A DNA stretch of 64,000 bases from Monoplex corrugatus. Taxonomy: Eukaryota; Mollusca; Gastropoda; Littorinimorpha; Ranellidae. The stretch is taken from contig CM060307.1 in assembly GCA_030674185.1 (NCBI GenBank), positions 48,002,181 through 48,066,180 on the forward strand, in the 5' to 3' direction. The notes under the pieces were generated by a model. It was given only the letters and a program-made list of their open reading frames with translations, did not search any database and was not told the DNA's origin. The position numbers and the translations under genes are program-made. Of the stretch, positions 53,400 to 64,000 are shown in pieces (positions within the stretch are counted from its first letter, which is position 1; each line of letters opens with the position of its first letter).

Positions 53400-53700
53400 G
53401 AAAAAATAACCAGAACGCGTATTAAATACAACCAGACAACAAAGGCGCAAAATTTCGGCCAACTAGCCTTTGACAGGTTTGTCAGTTTACTCTTTTTCTC
53501 ACACTGGACGAAGCAGCAAAGAAGTTTCAGTCTTTTTCTCCTAATTTTTGTATTTGGTATTTGTTCGTTTGTAAGTTTCAGTCTTTTTCTCCTAATTTTG
53601 GTATTTATTTGGTGTTTATTTGTTTGTTTGTGATCTTACGCTTGACAAAGGCCAGTTGGCTGAACATTTGCGCCTGTATTTTCTTTTTTCGTGTTATTCT
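53400..53700. repeat. Inverted pair of retroelement ends with hammerhead-like cores
   Basis: In reverse, 53405-53475 reads CTGTCAAAGGCTAGTTGGCC, GAAATTTTGCGCC and onward to TACGCGTTCTGG. On the plus strand, 53640-53705 reads CTTGACAAAGGCCAGTTGGC, TGAACATTTGCGCC and TTATTCTGGTTCC. The two ends face each other around a 51-bp tandem duplication (53520-53625). A short stem (AGGCTAGTTGGCC) followed by GAAA resembles stem II and the GAAA box of hammerhead ribozymes, but the CUGANGA box is degenerate. Confidence 0.5.
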
Positions 53701-53879
53701 GGTTCCTGTAAAATATTAATGAACACGTTGAGACATCTGCCAGATACTGCTGAGGTTGTTCATATTCGTGATCATAGTAATTAACCTTTTTTTTAATTAC
53801 CTGACTTACAATATGTCTGGACAATAAACTTAATGGAGCAGACATCTTCACTCGCCGTATGGTGTTTAATGATTACAAT

Positions 53880-54002
53880 CAATCTGATGTTGTTGTTGTA
53901 AGGTTATGTTAACGTCCCAGCGCAGAATTGCAACTAAAGGACTCTCTTATTTTCAATTTTGTATTCTAAACAACTACCAGCTCTTGAATATTATATAGTT
54001 GA

Positions 54003-54005
<3 letters not shown>
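53880..54005. other. No feature seen
   Basis: Short unique stretch before the TC tract. Confidence 0.3.
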
Positions 54006-54065
<60 letters not shown>

Positions 54066-54066
54066 T
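54006..54066. repeat. (TC)n microsatellite
   Basis: Near-perfect TC tract. Confidence 0.97.
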
Positions 54067-54955
54067 CAATTTAGTACGTGTCTGACCAGAAGTGCAGTTA
54101 GGGACTGTTCTGAAGATTCTTTGATGTCTTGTCGTTAGATAAACGTAAAGCATGTTTTGTAGAACTTGCTTTTGGTAATCAATCTCCTTGTTAAAGAGGA
54201 AAAGAAAATGACGTCATTAAATTGTTAGTCTGAAATGTCGTCAGGAACACAAACTGATCCACAAGAGCTCAAAACACGAGAACATGCCACAGACACTGAC
54301 AGAAACAAGACATTTTATTCCTCTCTGTATGTTAAACAGTTTGTTTTCTACCATCCACAAGATCTACAGCCTATGCCAAAAAATTTTTACTCAACACATA
54401 TGACCATTTAGCACTATTTTTCTCACTTACCCAAATCCCATCTCTGTCTGGAGCGGGGACGAACTTCCTTCCTCTTGCCATTTTATCAACTGTTTGCAAT
54501 TCTTTGACAGTTCATACATAGGCGCAAATCATGTTTTGATCTGGAACACAACCGCACACACGCTACTCGACTGGATTAAATGCCAGTTCAGTCCTATTTA
54601 TACCACAACACATACCACTGGCTGATAAAGAGATTAGGCTAGCTCGAACCTTGTAACGTGATGTTTTAGCCTTTCACAGCTACAAGATTCTTCCGCTTGA
54701 CAGAATCTGTGCCCGCGTGGCTTAGGACTTTGAAGTTCGGGGTTTTTACAATGCAATGTATCAATGCTAAAACGCTTCTTCATGGGCCCAGTATGTTGAT
54801 CAGTCATGTGTGGAAGTGTAGCCATGAGTGAGTCAGGGAGTAGGCGAATAGGGGCTAAGTGAATTCATGAATAGAAAGTACCAGATCCAGCGCGCGCTCG
54901 CGTATGTGTGCATGTGTGAGAGCTTGCGCGCGTGTGTGGGAAGACCATGGGAAGA
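54067..54955. other. No gene or named repeat seen
   Basis: Unique-looking sequence. ORFs here are short and without motifs. Confidence 0.4.
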
Positions 54956-54959
54956 TGAA

Positions 54960-55245
54960 AGACAGAGAGAGAGAGGGATGAAAGGAAAAGAGAGTGAGAG
55001 AGAGGATGGGGAGAGATAGAGGGAGAGCCGGAAACAGAGAGAGCGAGCCAGAGAGAGACACGGGGGAGAGAGAGAGAGAGATAAAGAGACAGATAGAGGT
55101 AGAGACAGACAGACAAAGAGAGACAGAGAGAGAAAATGAGAAAGAGAGACAGAAAAAGAGAGAGAGAGAATGAGAAAGAGAGCGAAAGAAAGAGAGAGAG
55201 GGAGAAAGAAAGAGAGACAGACAGATGGAGAGAGAGAGAGAGATT
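54960..55245. repeat. (GA)n-rich low-complexity block
   Basis: GAGA, GACA and GAAA mixtures; reverse frames read Ser/Leu-rich peptides that are artefacts. Confidence 0.95.
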
Positions 55246-55825
55246 TGAAACTGCAGTAATGACAGACAATTCAATTTTCTGTTGACGACTATGGTGGTGG
55301 ACCAATGTTTTTCCCGCCATTTCTTTGGTCGTGGTTCTTTTGATCATGTCATGACCACCAGACGAGACCACCCATCCAAAACAGAAGAAAAACACCAAAC
55401 AAACAAATATGACAAGCATTCTCAATACGGGTTCACAGTAACTCGGAAAACTATACGGGGAAAAGGAGGTCATGACGAGTCAAATACGTCTTCAGAAATG
55501 ACGACGATCTAAGAGGCAATCAAAGTGAAGTGTTTGATATTAAACGGAACGGCATTTCAGATTGCTGAATAACAAAAAGGAGAGAGTTGGACAAATGATT
55601 TCATTTTGATTGACAACAACGAAACAATACGATCATCACACAAAGAACAGATTTTGAGATGGGGTGTACTGTTGAACAACATCAGGCAGGTATTCAAGGC
55701 CACAACCAGACTGAATAGAGTTTGTATGATATTGTACACTAATTGTAGACTATTGTAAACTAGAACGAGACAGTCTCGAAAGAGGCAAACGCGGACGGTA
55801 AAGCCACTATCGTGGCTCATTGAAC

Positions 55826-56152
55826 TAAGCAGGTTCAAGAGTTCCATGGATGGCACAGAAAACAAACGAGACAGACTTGAAAGTGGCAAACACAAAAAGA
55901 ACATTAATGAAGAATATTAGGAAAATACAAGCAACATTTATACAACATTTTATGAGGCAAGAGAAATTAGAGCACCTAATCATAACAGGAAAGCTGGAGG
56001 GAGAAAGAGCACCAGGTAGACCCAGGGATAAAATATTGAATAGACTTGCGGAGTGGATGAAGACAGAGACGGTGGGAGATGTACTTGCAGCGACAAAAGG
56101 CAGTTTCATATGGAGGGTCATGATCGCCAATACCTTGATGATGATGATGTAA
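55826..56152 (+). mobile_element. RTE-like LINE, 3' part
   Basis: TNETDLKVANTKRTLMKNIR, ATFIQHFMRQEKLEHLIITG, KLEGERAPGRPRDKIL and VGDVLAATKGSFIWRVMIAN, then a GATGATGATG tail. Clear similarity to the 51.0-51.4 kb copy. Confidence 0.8.
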
Positions 56153-56599
56153 ACTAGACTAGGTTGTCGTATCGACGAATGATGTTATCGGGAAGGGTGG
56201 GAGATCTATTTCTTAAACAATAGAGTTTGTGGTTGCTGCTTTCCTCAATTGTTGGGATGGTTCTATTTTGTTCTTCTTTTCTACACCAGACCACCCACTT
56301 GCTTGTACAGTCCACGTACACCGTTCACAATACAAGGTACAGAACACACACATCCGTACAATGAATAGACCAGTACTGAGTTAGGAGATTACTAATTCTT
56401 TAATCAATGGGAAAGGGGAGTGGGAATGATAATTACAAAACCATTCTTCTCAAATGTACACTAATCTATCTGTTCCATTCGCTCGCGTGCAACACATGAC
56501 AAATAGAACAAAATAAGAAGAGGCGATCGAGTTTTCTCATTCAATCAAATCAGCAGTCATACAAAGTATATATCTGTCGAGAATATATTAAGGGGGAAG

Positions 56600-56805
56600 G
56601 AGTTGAGAGTTATGCAAGGCGTTTCTTGTTAACTTTGGCTTGTGGCTTAGCCGCTGACTTCAGGCAATAAGACCTGGTGACCACAGGCAGCAAACTTGGG
56701 ATCCCTTTCGGGACATGCCAGACCTAGCTGAACAGCAAAATGGGCTGTGTCTTGAGCATCATGTCTGGCCATTTTCGCGACCGTTCAAACAACGCCATTG
56801 GGCAG
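56600..56805. repeat. Second copy of the 49.4-kb unit interior
   Basis: GTTTCTTGTTAACTTTGGCT, CAAACTTGGGATCCCTTT, and CAGCAAAATGGGCTGTGTCT match 49413-49600. It lacks the right-hand half. Confidence 0.7.
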
Positions 56806-56869
56806 GCATACAATTATGATTATATCATGGAGGAGAAACACATGAAACAGGGGTAGGTATCGTAATGGA

Positions 56870-57900
56870 CAATGACGAGTCAAAGTCTATCAAAGGATAC
56901 TGGGCCATATCAGACTGTAGTTTACTAGTTAGATTGGAGGGCAAGCCATTTGATACCAACATCATCAAACATGTGCACCATCATCCGCAAATTTTGAGGA
57001 AGAAATTGACAACTTCTATACAGAATTAGAGACAGCCAAGGCTCAATGTAAATCACAGGACGTTACAATCGTAATGGAAGATTTTAATGCTAAAGTGGGA
57101 CAGGAAGAAGTAAATGATGTAGTTGGACCTCGTGGCCACCTGAACGGGGAGAGAAACGTGTTGAATGGGCACAAGTAAGCGAATTAATAAAAGAAAACAT
57201 TTGGTTTGAGCAGCATTAGAAAATGGACATGGATGAATCCAGGAGATAGCATAAGAAATCAAATTGAGTACATCCTGACAGATGAGAAATTTAGACAATC
57301 TTTTTTGATAGCAAAAACATTGCCAACAGCAGACTGCAACAGTGACCATAATCCTGTGATGGGAAAATTTAGGTTGAAACCGAAGAGAAGAAAACAAACC
57401 AGAGACAACATCACACTAAACCTTAGAAGACAGGTGTATAGTGTCGTGCCAAATTTAGCGTATCTGTTCAAAACAAATTCAGTGCTCTGGAAAATGTTGA
57501 GGACAGCGAGGAAAGCTTGTACAGAAATCCTTAGAGCTGAAAGAATAGTAAAGAAGAATAGGATGACAAAAGAAATTCTAGACGAGACAGATGAACGAAG
57601 GAAGGTAAATGGAAAAGAAGAAGAGTACAAAAACATTGATAAGGAGATCAAGAATAAGTGCAATAAAGCTAAAAAAAAAATATAAAAAAATATAAAAAAA
57701 CCTTGGATATAAATAAAGTGCAAAGAAACAGAAGACCAACACAAAACAGATCCTACGTTTATGTACAGAACCATTGAAGAAATTGCTCGCATTGGAAAAA
57801 AAAACATGCACATCATACATACTTGCAGCTAGAAACGCTAGATTGGTATAGAGGGCCATGATCGCCAACAGCAAGGCACATAATGATGATGATGAGTGCA
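56870..57900 (+). mobile_element. RTE-like LINE, endonuclease and RT start, degenerate
   Basis: Shifting frames give DNFYTELETAKAQCKSQDVT, IVMEDFNAKVGQEEVNDVVG and TWMNPGDSIRNQIEYILTDE, then TADCNSDHNPVMGKFRLKPK. MEDFNAKVG corresponds to the GDFNAKVG of APE-type endonucleases, with Gly lost, and SDHNPV to the catalytic SDHxPV box. The RT core is missing; a 3'-end-like ATGATCGCCAA and GATGATGATG close the copy at about 57,900. Confidence 0.75.
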
Positions 57901-58158
57901 TTCCAGTGCTATGGTGCTCCTCTAACCTTCTTCTTTTCAGAGTTGGTGAAGCTGTAAAATGAAGAAGATTAGGGGAGATCTTACTGAAACTTTAAAGTAA
58001 TAGTCAGATGCTGATGGTAACGTTGATAAGCTATTTGAGATAACTTCATCAGATAAAAGTATTGAAACAGTGAAAACAAGTCGTATACAAGACACAGCAA
58101 AACAAACATGTGAAAATTTCCATTTTCTAACAGTGTTACAGCACTGGAACGCATCACT

Positions 58159-58162
<4 letters not shown>

Positions 58163-58192
<30 letters not shown>

Positions 58193-58237
58193 CATACATA
58201 CATACATACATACATACATACATACATACATTCATAC
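58163..58237. repeat. (CATA)n microsatellite
   Basis: Tetranucleotide CATA repeat with one TA interruption. Confidence 0.97.
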
Positions 58238-58277
58238 ATACATACGTGCGTTCTTGCGCGCGCGCGCGCGTGTGTGT

Positions 58278-58442
58278 GTGATCATCATCATCATGACCAT
58301 AGCGATCATGGCCGTCCGTACGAATCTATCCCTTGTCGCTGCAAGTACATCTCCCACCCTCTCTGTCCTCAGCCACCCCGCGAGTCCGTCCAACATTTCC
58401 TCCCTGATGTTCTCTTTCCATCCAACTTTCCTGTTGTGACCA
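58278..58442 (-). repeat. RTE-like LINE, 3' end fragment
   Basis: ATCATCATCATCATGACC, CATGGCCGTCCGTACGAATC and CAGCCACCCCGCGAGTCCGT are the reverse of the family 3' end. It is separated from the next copy by the (TG)n tract. Confidence 0.8.
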
Positions 58443-58698
<256 letters not shown>

Positions 58699-59368
58699 TC
58701 ATCACCATCATGTGCCATGCTGCATGGCGTTGGCGATCATGGCCCTCCATATGAATCTATCCCTTGTCGCTGCAAGTATGTCTCCCACCCTCTCTATCCT
58801 CAGTCACCCTGCGAGTCCGTCCAGTATTTTCAATATTTCCTCCCTCCAGCTTTCCTGTTGTGAACATGTGCTCTAAGTTCTTTTGCCTCATAACATGTCC
58901 TATAAATGTTGCCTGTCTTTTCCTAGTCTTTCTTCTTAATGGTCTTCTTGTGTCTGCCTTCTTTAAGACTGTCTCGTTCGTTTTCTTTGCTGTCCATGGA
59001 ACTCTCAACATTCTTTTTAAAAACCACATTTCAGTTGCCTCAATTTTGTTCTGACTTTGTGTGTTGACTGTCCACGCCTCATAAACCGTACAACAGGATC
59101 GGCTTTACACAACACTCAAAAACTCTCTTCCTGGCGTTAATTGATAGGCATTTGTTGGTAAGAACAATTTTCATCTTCTTGAATACTGTTTTGGATTGGC
59201 CCACTCTGCTGGCTATTTCTGATGTGCATCTGCCGTCTGGTGAGATGCCCGTTCCCATATATTTAAACTTATCAACCTGTCTCGATGTTGTGCCATTTGC
59301 TCTTATTTTGCTTAAGGAGATTTCTCGGGGTTTTGTTTGTGTGTTTGTTTTACTGATTACCATGTTTA
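58699..59368 (-). mobile_element. RTE-like LINE, 3' part, cut by a CR1-like insertion
   Basis: The minus-strand frames carry DKFKYMGTGISPDGRCTSEI, VLTNKCLSINARKRVFECCV, KPILLYGL and then MLRVPWTAKKTNETVLKKAD. The sequence stops at ACTGATTACCATG, exactly where the CTAAA tail of the next LINE starts. The 41.5-kb copy continues past that point. Confidence 0.85.
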
Positions 59369-59495
59369 GTTTAGTTTAGTTTAGTAATAGTGACATAATA
59401 CGTTAGCCGTTTGGCTATTTCAAGTCCCCTCATTTTTCTTTTTCTTTTCTTACACTCGTAGTCAAGGTCTGTCGTACGCCCAGTTTTTTGATGAT

Positions 59496-61352
59496 TCATT
59501 CATCATATTCGTATTTAAGTTCAATGTAATGTTTCCAATGGTCAAGCTGGTTTTTAAACGAGTTTGTGTTTTGTGCTCTTTTAATTTCGTTTGGTAATTT
59601 ATTCCATACATGTGCAATTCTATTTGTAAAATAAAACTTTCTAATGTTAGTCTTGCAATGTTCTATAAATATTTTATCAGTATTATTTCTTGTTTTGTCA
59701 TAATTTGTCAGTTTGAAAAATTCTGTTCTATCTACGTCATCTATATTGTTAAAAATCTTGAAACTTTGGATCAGATTTCCCCTCATTCTTCTTGCTTTTA
59801 AACTGGGTAAATTGAGTAATTCTAATCTTTCTCTATATGAATAATTTTGAAAACCATGAATTAATTTAGTAGCTCTTCTTTGTATCTTCTCTATCAATGC
59901 TGACTGTCTTTTAAGACGTGGAAACCAAATAATGTTACCATACTCCAAATGAGGCCTCACTAAGCCTTTGTACAAATATAAAAATATCTCCCTGTTTATG
60001 TATGAGAATGTTCTTTTTATGATTCCAAGCAACTTGTTTGATTTATTAACAACATTTTGAATGTGATTATCAAATTTGAGACTTTTATCAAATATTACTC
60101 CTAAATCTTTTTCTTCTAAACATTCTATTATTTCACAGGTAATACCATCATTTATCATAGAATATTTGTTACATGGGTTACTTTTTCCTAAATACAAGAC
60201 TTTACATTTTGAAGCATTAAAGAAAAGATTCCAAGTTTCTGACCAATGGACCAATGTATCTAAATCCTTCTGCAATATACTATGATTAGAAGATGTATTG
60301 TATATTTTAGTGTCATCTGCAAAGATCTTACAAAAACTATTAATTTTCTGAGGTAAATCATTTATGAAAATAGTAAAAAGAACAGGACCAAGTATACTCC
60401 CTTGAGGTATACCACTCAGTACTTCTGTATATTTAGAGTAATCATTTCCAACTCTAACTAACTGTTTTCTGTCTTTTAAAAAGTCTCTAATCCAAGCTAG
60501 TAACTTACCCGTAATTTCATAATACTGCAGTTTGATAAGCAATCTTTCATGCGGAACAGAATCAAACGCTTTTCTAAAATCCAAGTAAATAATATCTATA
60601 TTCTCTCCTTTATCAAATAGATTAGTAAAATAATTCATTACTTGTAATAACTGGGTAATGCACGATCTATGTTGTCGGAAACCATGCTGACATTCTGTGT
60701 AAAGTTTACTTAAAGTTATGTGATCAACTATAACATCCCTTATTATAGATTCCAATACTTTGCATGGTACTGAAGTTAGGCTAACTGGTCTATAATTACC
60801 AGGATCTCTTTTTGTACCCTTTTTGAACAAAGCTGTGACGTATGCATTCTTCCACTCTGTAGGTACTATTTCCCTTTCCAGTGATTTATTAAACAATATG
60901 CTGAATGGAACAAATAGTTCTTTACTCAGTTCTTTTAAAATCCTCGGATGAATATTATCAGGTCCTTGAGCCTTATTTACATTTAACATCTTTAACTTAT
61001 TTTCAACTGCCTCAGGTGTAACTACCAAATCTGTTATTGTTTTGCCATCTGACCAATTTGCTATATTTATAGATGGTAGATTTTCCAAGTTCTCTTTTGT
61101 AAATACACTAGCAAAAGATTTATTTAAGGTATTTGTTTTATCAATGTCGGATAATGCAGTGTCACCATCAGCCTTAGTCAATGGGCTAATACCTACTTTT
61201 ACTTTGCACTTTGATTGCACATATTTCCAAAATCTTTTAGGGTTAAACTGACAGTATTTTGCTATGTTTTTTTCATATTCTTTCTTTGCACGTTTAATTT
61301 CTTTGGTACAACTGTTTCTTATCGCTATATAATAAAGATAGTCTTTCCCCAC
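59496..61352 (-). CDS. Reverse transcriptase ORF of the CR1-like LINE
   Basis: An intact 618-codon frame encoding the RT that primes cDNA from nicked target DNA. Landmarks by residue: GPDNIHPRILKELS at about 130-143, NYRPVSLTS at about 186-194, CQHGFRQHRS at about 221-230, the catalytic-Asp block YLDFRKAFDSVPHERL at about 256-271, SGIPQGSILGPVLF at 313-326, and the active-site FADDTKIY at 344-351. The C-terminal thumb and tail include RPHLEYGNIIW and AHVWNKLPNEI. The upstream endonuclease is in other frames, so the source polyprotein is broken at about 61385. The first Met is arbitrary. The open RT suggests a fairly young insertion. Confidence 0.85.
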   Translation of the reverse strand: MGKDYLYYIAIRNSCTKEIKRAKKEYEKNIAKYCQFNPKRFWKYVQSKCKVKVGISPLTKADGDTALSDIDKTNTLNKSFASVFTKENLENLPSINIANWSDGKTITDLVVTPEAVENKLKMLNVNKAQGPDNIHPRILKELSKELFVPFSILFNKSLEREIVPTEWKNAYVTALFKKGTKRDPGNYRPVSLTSVPCKVLESIIRDVIVDHITLSKLYTECQHGFRQHRSCITQLLQVMNYFTNLFDKGENIDIIYLDFRKAFDSVPHERLLIKLQYYEITGKLLAWIRDFLKDRKQLVRVGNDYSKYTEVLSGIPQGSILGPVLFTIFINDLPQKINSFCKIFADDTKIYNTSSNHSILQKDLDTLVHWSETWNLFFNASKCKVLYLGKSNPCNKYSMINDGITCEIIECLEEKDLGVIFDKSLKFDNHIQNVVNKSNKLLGIIKRTFSYINREIFLYLYKGLVRPHLEYGNIIWFPRLKRQSALIEKIQRRATKLIHGFQNYSYRERLELLNLPSLKARRMRGNLIQSFKIFNNIDDVDRTEFFKLTNYDKTRNNTDKIFIEHCKTNIRKFYFTNRIAHVWNKLPNEIKRAQNTNSFKNQLDHWKHYIELKYEYDE

Positions 61353-61853
61353 TTTAGTTTCTAAAAACCTCTTAAAAAGATAATGCTTCTTTTTTTTTAT
61401 TTATCTCCAAATTTTTTGTTAATCCACAGTGGTTTAGTTTTTACATTATCACTGGTTTTTATTTTTGGTATATTTTGTTCCATGGAAAGTAGGATTTTAT
61501 TTTTTATTGTGTCCCAAGTCTTATCAACATCCATGGAATTTAAAACTGTCCAATCTTCCTGACTCAGTTCTTGTTTCATCTTTGCATAGTTTCCTCTTTT
61601 AAATTAAACTTATAATTTGTGGTATTTTGAGTTTTGGGTGTTTGAACATACAGCTCGAAAATCAGTACCTCATGGTCACTTTTGCCTATGGGACAATGAT
61701 GTTTAATTTCAGATATAAATTCTTCATCATTTGTTATCACCAAGTCAAGAATATTTGATTTTTATCCCTCCCTTCTTCTATTGGAGATTTTACCATTTGT
61801 ATTAAATATGCATCATTCAAGCATTCAATGAATGTGTTATCCCTAACACCTGT

Positions 61854-62261
61854 CTATTTTACCTTCCAGTCGATGTTAAGAAAATTAAAATCTCCCATTA
61901 TACAAACTTTATCAAATGAGGATATATATTTATCGTTTTTTAACAGTTTACATAAATTTTCTTCATTTTCTGAAGTGGTATTAGGACTTTTATATATGCA
62001 TCCCAGAAGGACTTTTAATCCATCTTTAGTGACAAAATGTGCCCATACACATTCTTCAAAATGTGTCGTATTAAGTTTAATATATTCCTGAGCATTCTGG
62101 TTTGTCTTAACATACATCAAAACGCCCCTCTTAGGTTTGGTATTGGTAAATACAGTATAGCCAGGAATAGTGTATTCTGTTAAAAAATAATCTGACTGAC
62201 TTTTGCTTAAAAACTCAGTGATGGCAACAATACTTGGTTCCTCTTCTTCTATCAAAAACAA
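61854..62261 (-). pseudogene. LINE endonuclease fragment
   Basis: A 135-codon minus-strand frame with SIVAITEFLSKSQSDYFLTE (the ITE/xTETWL region), RGVLMYVKTNQNAQEY and CIYKSPNTTSENEEN, ending MGDFNFLNIDWK. GDFN is a metal and substrate-binding box of APE-type endonucleases. The remaining SDHxxV part follows in other frames (VSDHEVLIFE wording near 61665). Confidence 0.8.
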
Positions 62262-62393
62262 TAATTCTTCTCTTTTGTTTATTAATCCATCAATATTTGT
62301 ATAAAAAACTTTACACTCATTGCTTACAAACTTCCCTTTATTTACAATATTTACATTTTCTGCATTTTTTGACTGTTCTGGCTGATTTAATTG

Positions 62394-62771
62394 TCAATGT
62401 TTCACGTCATGTGCCCCAGTAGCACCTACTGATTGCACTGTCACAATCCTGTCACCTCGAATTTTCAAGTTTTTCTCTCCATTTTCAATTCTTTTTTTCA
62501 GTTCTGCTCTTAATTCTTTTTGTTGTAATCTTTCTGCGGGGGTATAGTCAGGATTTATAAAAATCCTGTCTTTATTGTCCTTGGCAATGACATCCTTGTT
62601 TATTTTGTATGCATTTTTTAAGATCTCCCTCTTTGTGTTCCATGAACGGACCTTTATCCTTAAAAGTCTCGGCCTGGACCCTCCCACTCTGCCTAGTCTC
62701 ACTGGTTCTTCTATCTTTTTGTCTTGTAGATCGGGACATATTTTGTTAACAATGTCCTGTACTTTTTTCAT
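62394..62771 (-). pseudogene. LINE ORF1-like nucleic-acid-binding fragment
   Basis: 125 codons: KKVQDIVNKICPDLQDKKIE, RLGRVGGSRPRLLRIKVRSW, IFINPDYTPAERLQQKELRA and ELKKRIENGEKNLKIRGDRI. This is the C-terminal layout of ORF1 proteins in CR1- and L2-like LINEs. Upstream codons in another frame (NLVVVGLTESS near 62840) belong to the same protein. Confidence 0.7.
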
Positions 62772-63009
62772 TCTTCCGGCTGTCTTTCTGTGGAATCTGG
62801 CTTACTGCTCTCTGTCAGTCCAACAACAACAAGGTTCAACTCCCTTTTCTCTTTCTCTTCCCTTTCCTTCATCTTTTCATCAAATATTTTTTACTATTTC
62901 TTCAATTTTCTGGTCCAGGCAGACTCCAGTAGCACTTTCTACTTTCTTGGATAGCAGTAAATCTATCTTTGCTTCCAGTGGCCCCCGTTTTTCTTTCCCA
63001 CCAGAAAGA

Positions 63010-64000
63010 CAATCTGGACATACCCATTGAATATGGTATTCTCCTTTCTAGACTTCATCATACTTTTGGCATCTCTGACATTGCTCTCTCCTGGTTCACT
63101 TCTTATCTATCAAACAGAAAACAAACTGTTCTCATCAATGGCACTTACTCTCAACCTGCATACCTGACCTGTGGTGTTCCACAAGGATCTGTCCTTGGCC
63201 CTGTTCTTTTCACTCTTTACACCTCCCCCTGTCCACCATCATCAACTCCCACTCTATAAAACACCACTTCTATGCTGATGACACCCAACTTCAAGACAGT
63301 GACTCACCTGACAATATACAGCGCCTCTTGACTCGCACCACTGAGTGTTACTCGGACGTCAAAAATTGGATGACATACAACAAACTTCAGCTTAATGATG
63401 ACAAGACAGAAGCTATCCTCATTGGCACCCGTCAGAAACTTTCTCAGCTGCCTCCTCTTTCTCTCCCATTATGTAACACATCAGTCCCAATTTCTGATTC
63501 AGCTAAAAACCTTGGTGTCTGCATTGACTCTACCCTCTCCATGAACAACTTTGTTTCTCAAACAGCCAGATCTTGCTACTATCATCTCCATCGTATAAGC
63601 CTGATCAGGAAGTATCTCTCTGCCGAAACAACTGCAAAACTCATTCTCCCCTTCATAATGTCTCGCATTGACTATTGCAATTCACTCCTGTCCGGTCTTC
63701 CTGCCTCCACCATTCACATCCTACAGCGCATTCAAAACAATGCTGCACGCCTTGTACTCAAAAAGAAAAAAAGCTGACCACATATCTCCTCTCCTGGCAC
63801 AACTTCACTGGCTCTCTGTATCAAAGCGCATACAGTACAAACTAGACACCATGTGCTACAAAAGCCTCAATAACGCAGCCCCCGATTACCTGTCAAGCCT
63901 ACTTGAGATCTATCTTCCCTCACGTACCCTCCGCTCTGCCTCCGATCCTCTGACTTTTCGCTTTCCACGCACTAAGCTCAATACCTATGGTCCACGAGCC
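63010..64000 (+). mobile_element. 5'-truncated LINE (Jockey superfamily), runs off the right edge
   Basis: Plus-strand RT pieces: YGILLSRLHHTFGISDIALS, WFTSYLSNRKQTVLINGTYS, TCGVPQGSVLGPVLFTLYTS, then after a frame change near 63228 HFYADDTQLQDSDSP and NWMTYNKLQLNDDKTEAILI, NLGVCIDSTLSMNNFV and SRIDYCNSLLSGLPA. After another shift near 63770, HISPLLAQLHWLSVSKRIQY continues to the window end. The FYADDTQL box is the RT active site. It meets the CR1-like LINE head to head at about 63,000. Confidence 0.88.

Larger units (their letters stand above)
59369..62995 (-). mobile_element. CR1-like (Jockey superfamily) LINE, nearly full length
   Basis: On the minus strand from about 62,995 to a 3' tail of four TTTAG units (plus-strand view, 59369-59388). 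ORF1-like part: RLGRVGGSRPRLLRIKVRSW and FINPDYTPAERLQQKELRAE (62771-62394). Endonuclease part: VAITEFLSKSQ, GVLMYVKTNQ and CIMGDFNFLNIDWK (62261-61854). RT part: 618 codons at 61352-59496. Frame breaks occur near 62870, 62390, 61850, 61760, 61600 and 61385. A short simple-repeat tail rather than poly-A is typical of CR1-like elements. Confidence 0.88.

Noticed and set aside
54855..55473. Ser/Leu-rich ORFs of 139 and 202 codons
   Set aside because: Reverse frames of GA-rich low-complexity DNA; no signal peptide or domain apart from the composition.

Overview
This is a eukaryotic, intron-rich and very repeat-rich window. The host gene structure (GT-AG introns, phase-consistent exons), an invertebrate-type CtBP, a protostome-like 5S rRNA-derived repeat, and a mix of DIRS, CR1-like, RTE-like, piggyBac-like, mariner and pogo-like elements fit a lophotrochozoan, most likely a gastropod or other mollusc. 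The species cannot be fixed from the sequence alone. I see no prokaryotic operon, CRISPR array or functional tRNA/rRNA gene.

Gene 1 (minus strand, 21,350 down to 2,994 and on past the left edge) is the transcriptional co-repressor CtBP. Six exons can be placed: 21215-21350 (5'UTR plus start), 14996-15153, 12203-12347, 11474-11680, 3500-3598 and 2994-3119. They join in frame to give the first 268 residues. The catalytic Arg/Glu/His part and the C-terminus lie off the left edge. Its introns are loaded with mobile DNA: a degenerate DIRS-like tyrosine-recombinase retrotransposon at about 4.84-8.22 kb, a 38-bp satellite with a three-unit higher order at 8.5-9.1 kb, a LINE relic at 9.7-10.3 kb, a TTAA-flanked piggyBac-like remnant at 16.4-17.45 kb and a second DIRS copy at 17.46-20.6 kb. 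Part of a third DIRS copy, carrying the element's 5' end, fills positions 1-1004.

Gene 2 (minus strand, 40,562 to 37,143) is represented by two phase-compatible exons of an unrecognised protein. The final exon encodes 150 residues and ends in TAG at 37143-37145. A 2.5-kb minisatellite (28-bp unit, locally a 56-bp dimer) starts a few bases beyond the stop, and a 740-bp array of GT-rich pentamers lies in the intron just upstream of the same exon.

Between and beyond the genes (21.4-37 kb and 40.6-64 kb) I see only repeats and featureless AT-rich DNA. The repeats include a 495-bp pogo/Tigger-type MITE with perfect TA flanks (22049-22543), a mariner transposase relic (28.1-28.4 kb), three nested-palindrome TTAA MITEs plus a fragment, at least six 3' pieces of one RTE-like LINE sharing a GATGAT tail, a tRNA-derived SINE with a 10-bp target duplication inside a minisatellite (48465-49082), a 5S rRNA-derived SINE (47339-47590), a second tRNA-derived SINE family, a 550-bp unclassified family in four places, and many microsatellites. 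The right end holds two LINEs head to head: a nearly full-length CR1-like copy on the minus strand (59369-62995) and a 5'-truncated one on the plus strand running off the window (about 63010-64000).

No clearly new functional system is evident. The best leads are a palindromic DIRS-derived mini-element next to a DIRS end, a DIRS family whose two long copies both lack the RT active-site box, the 5S-derived SINE, degenerate hammerhead-like repeat ends, and the satellite that abuts the stop codon of gene 2.
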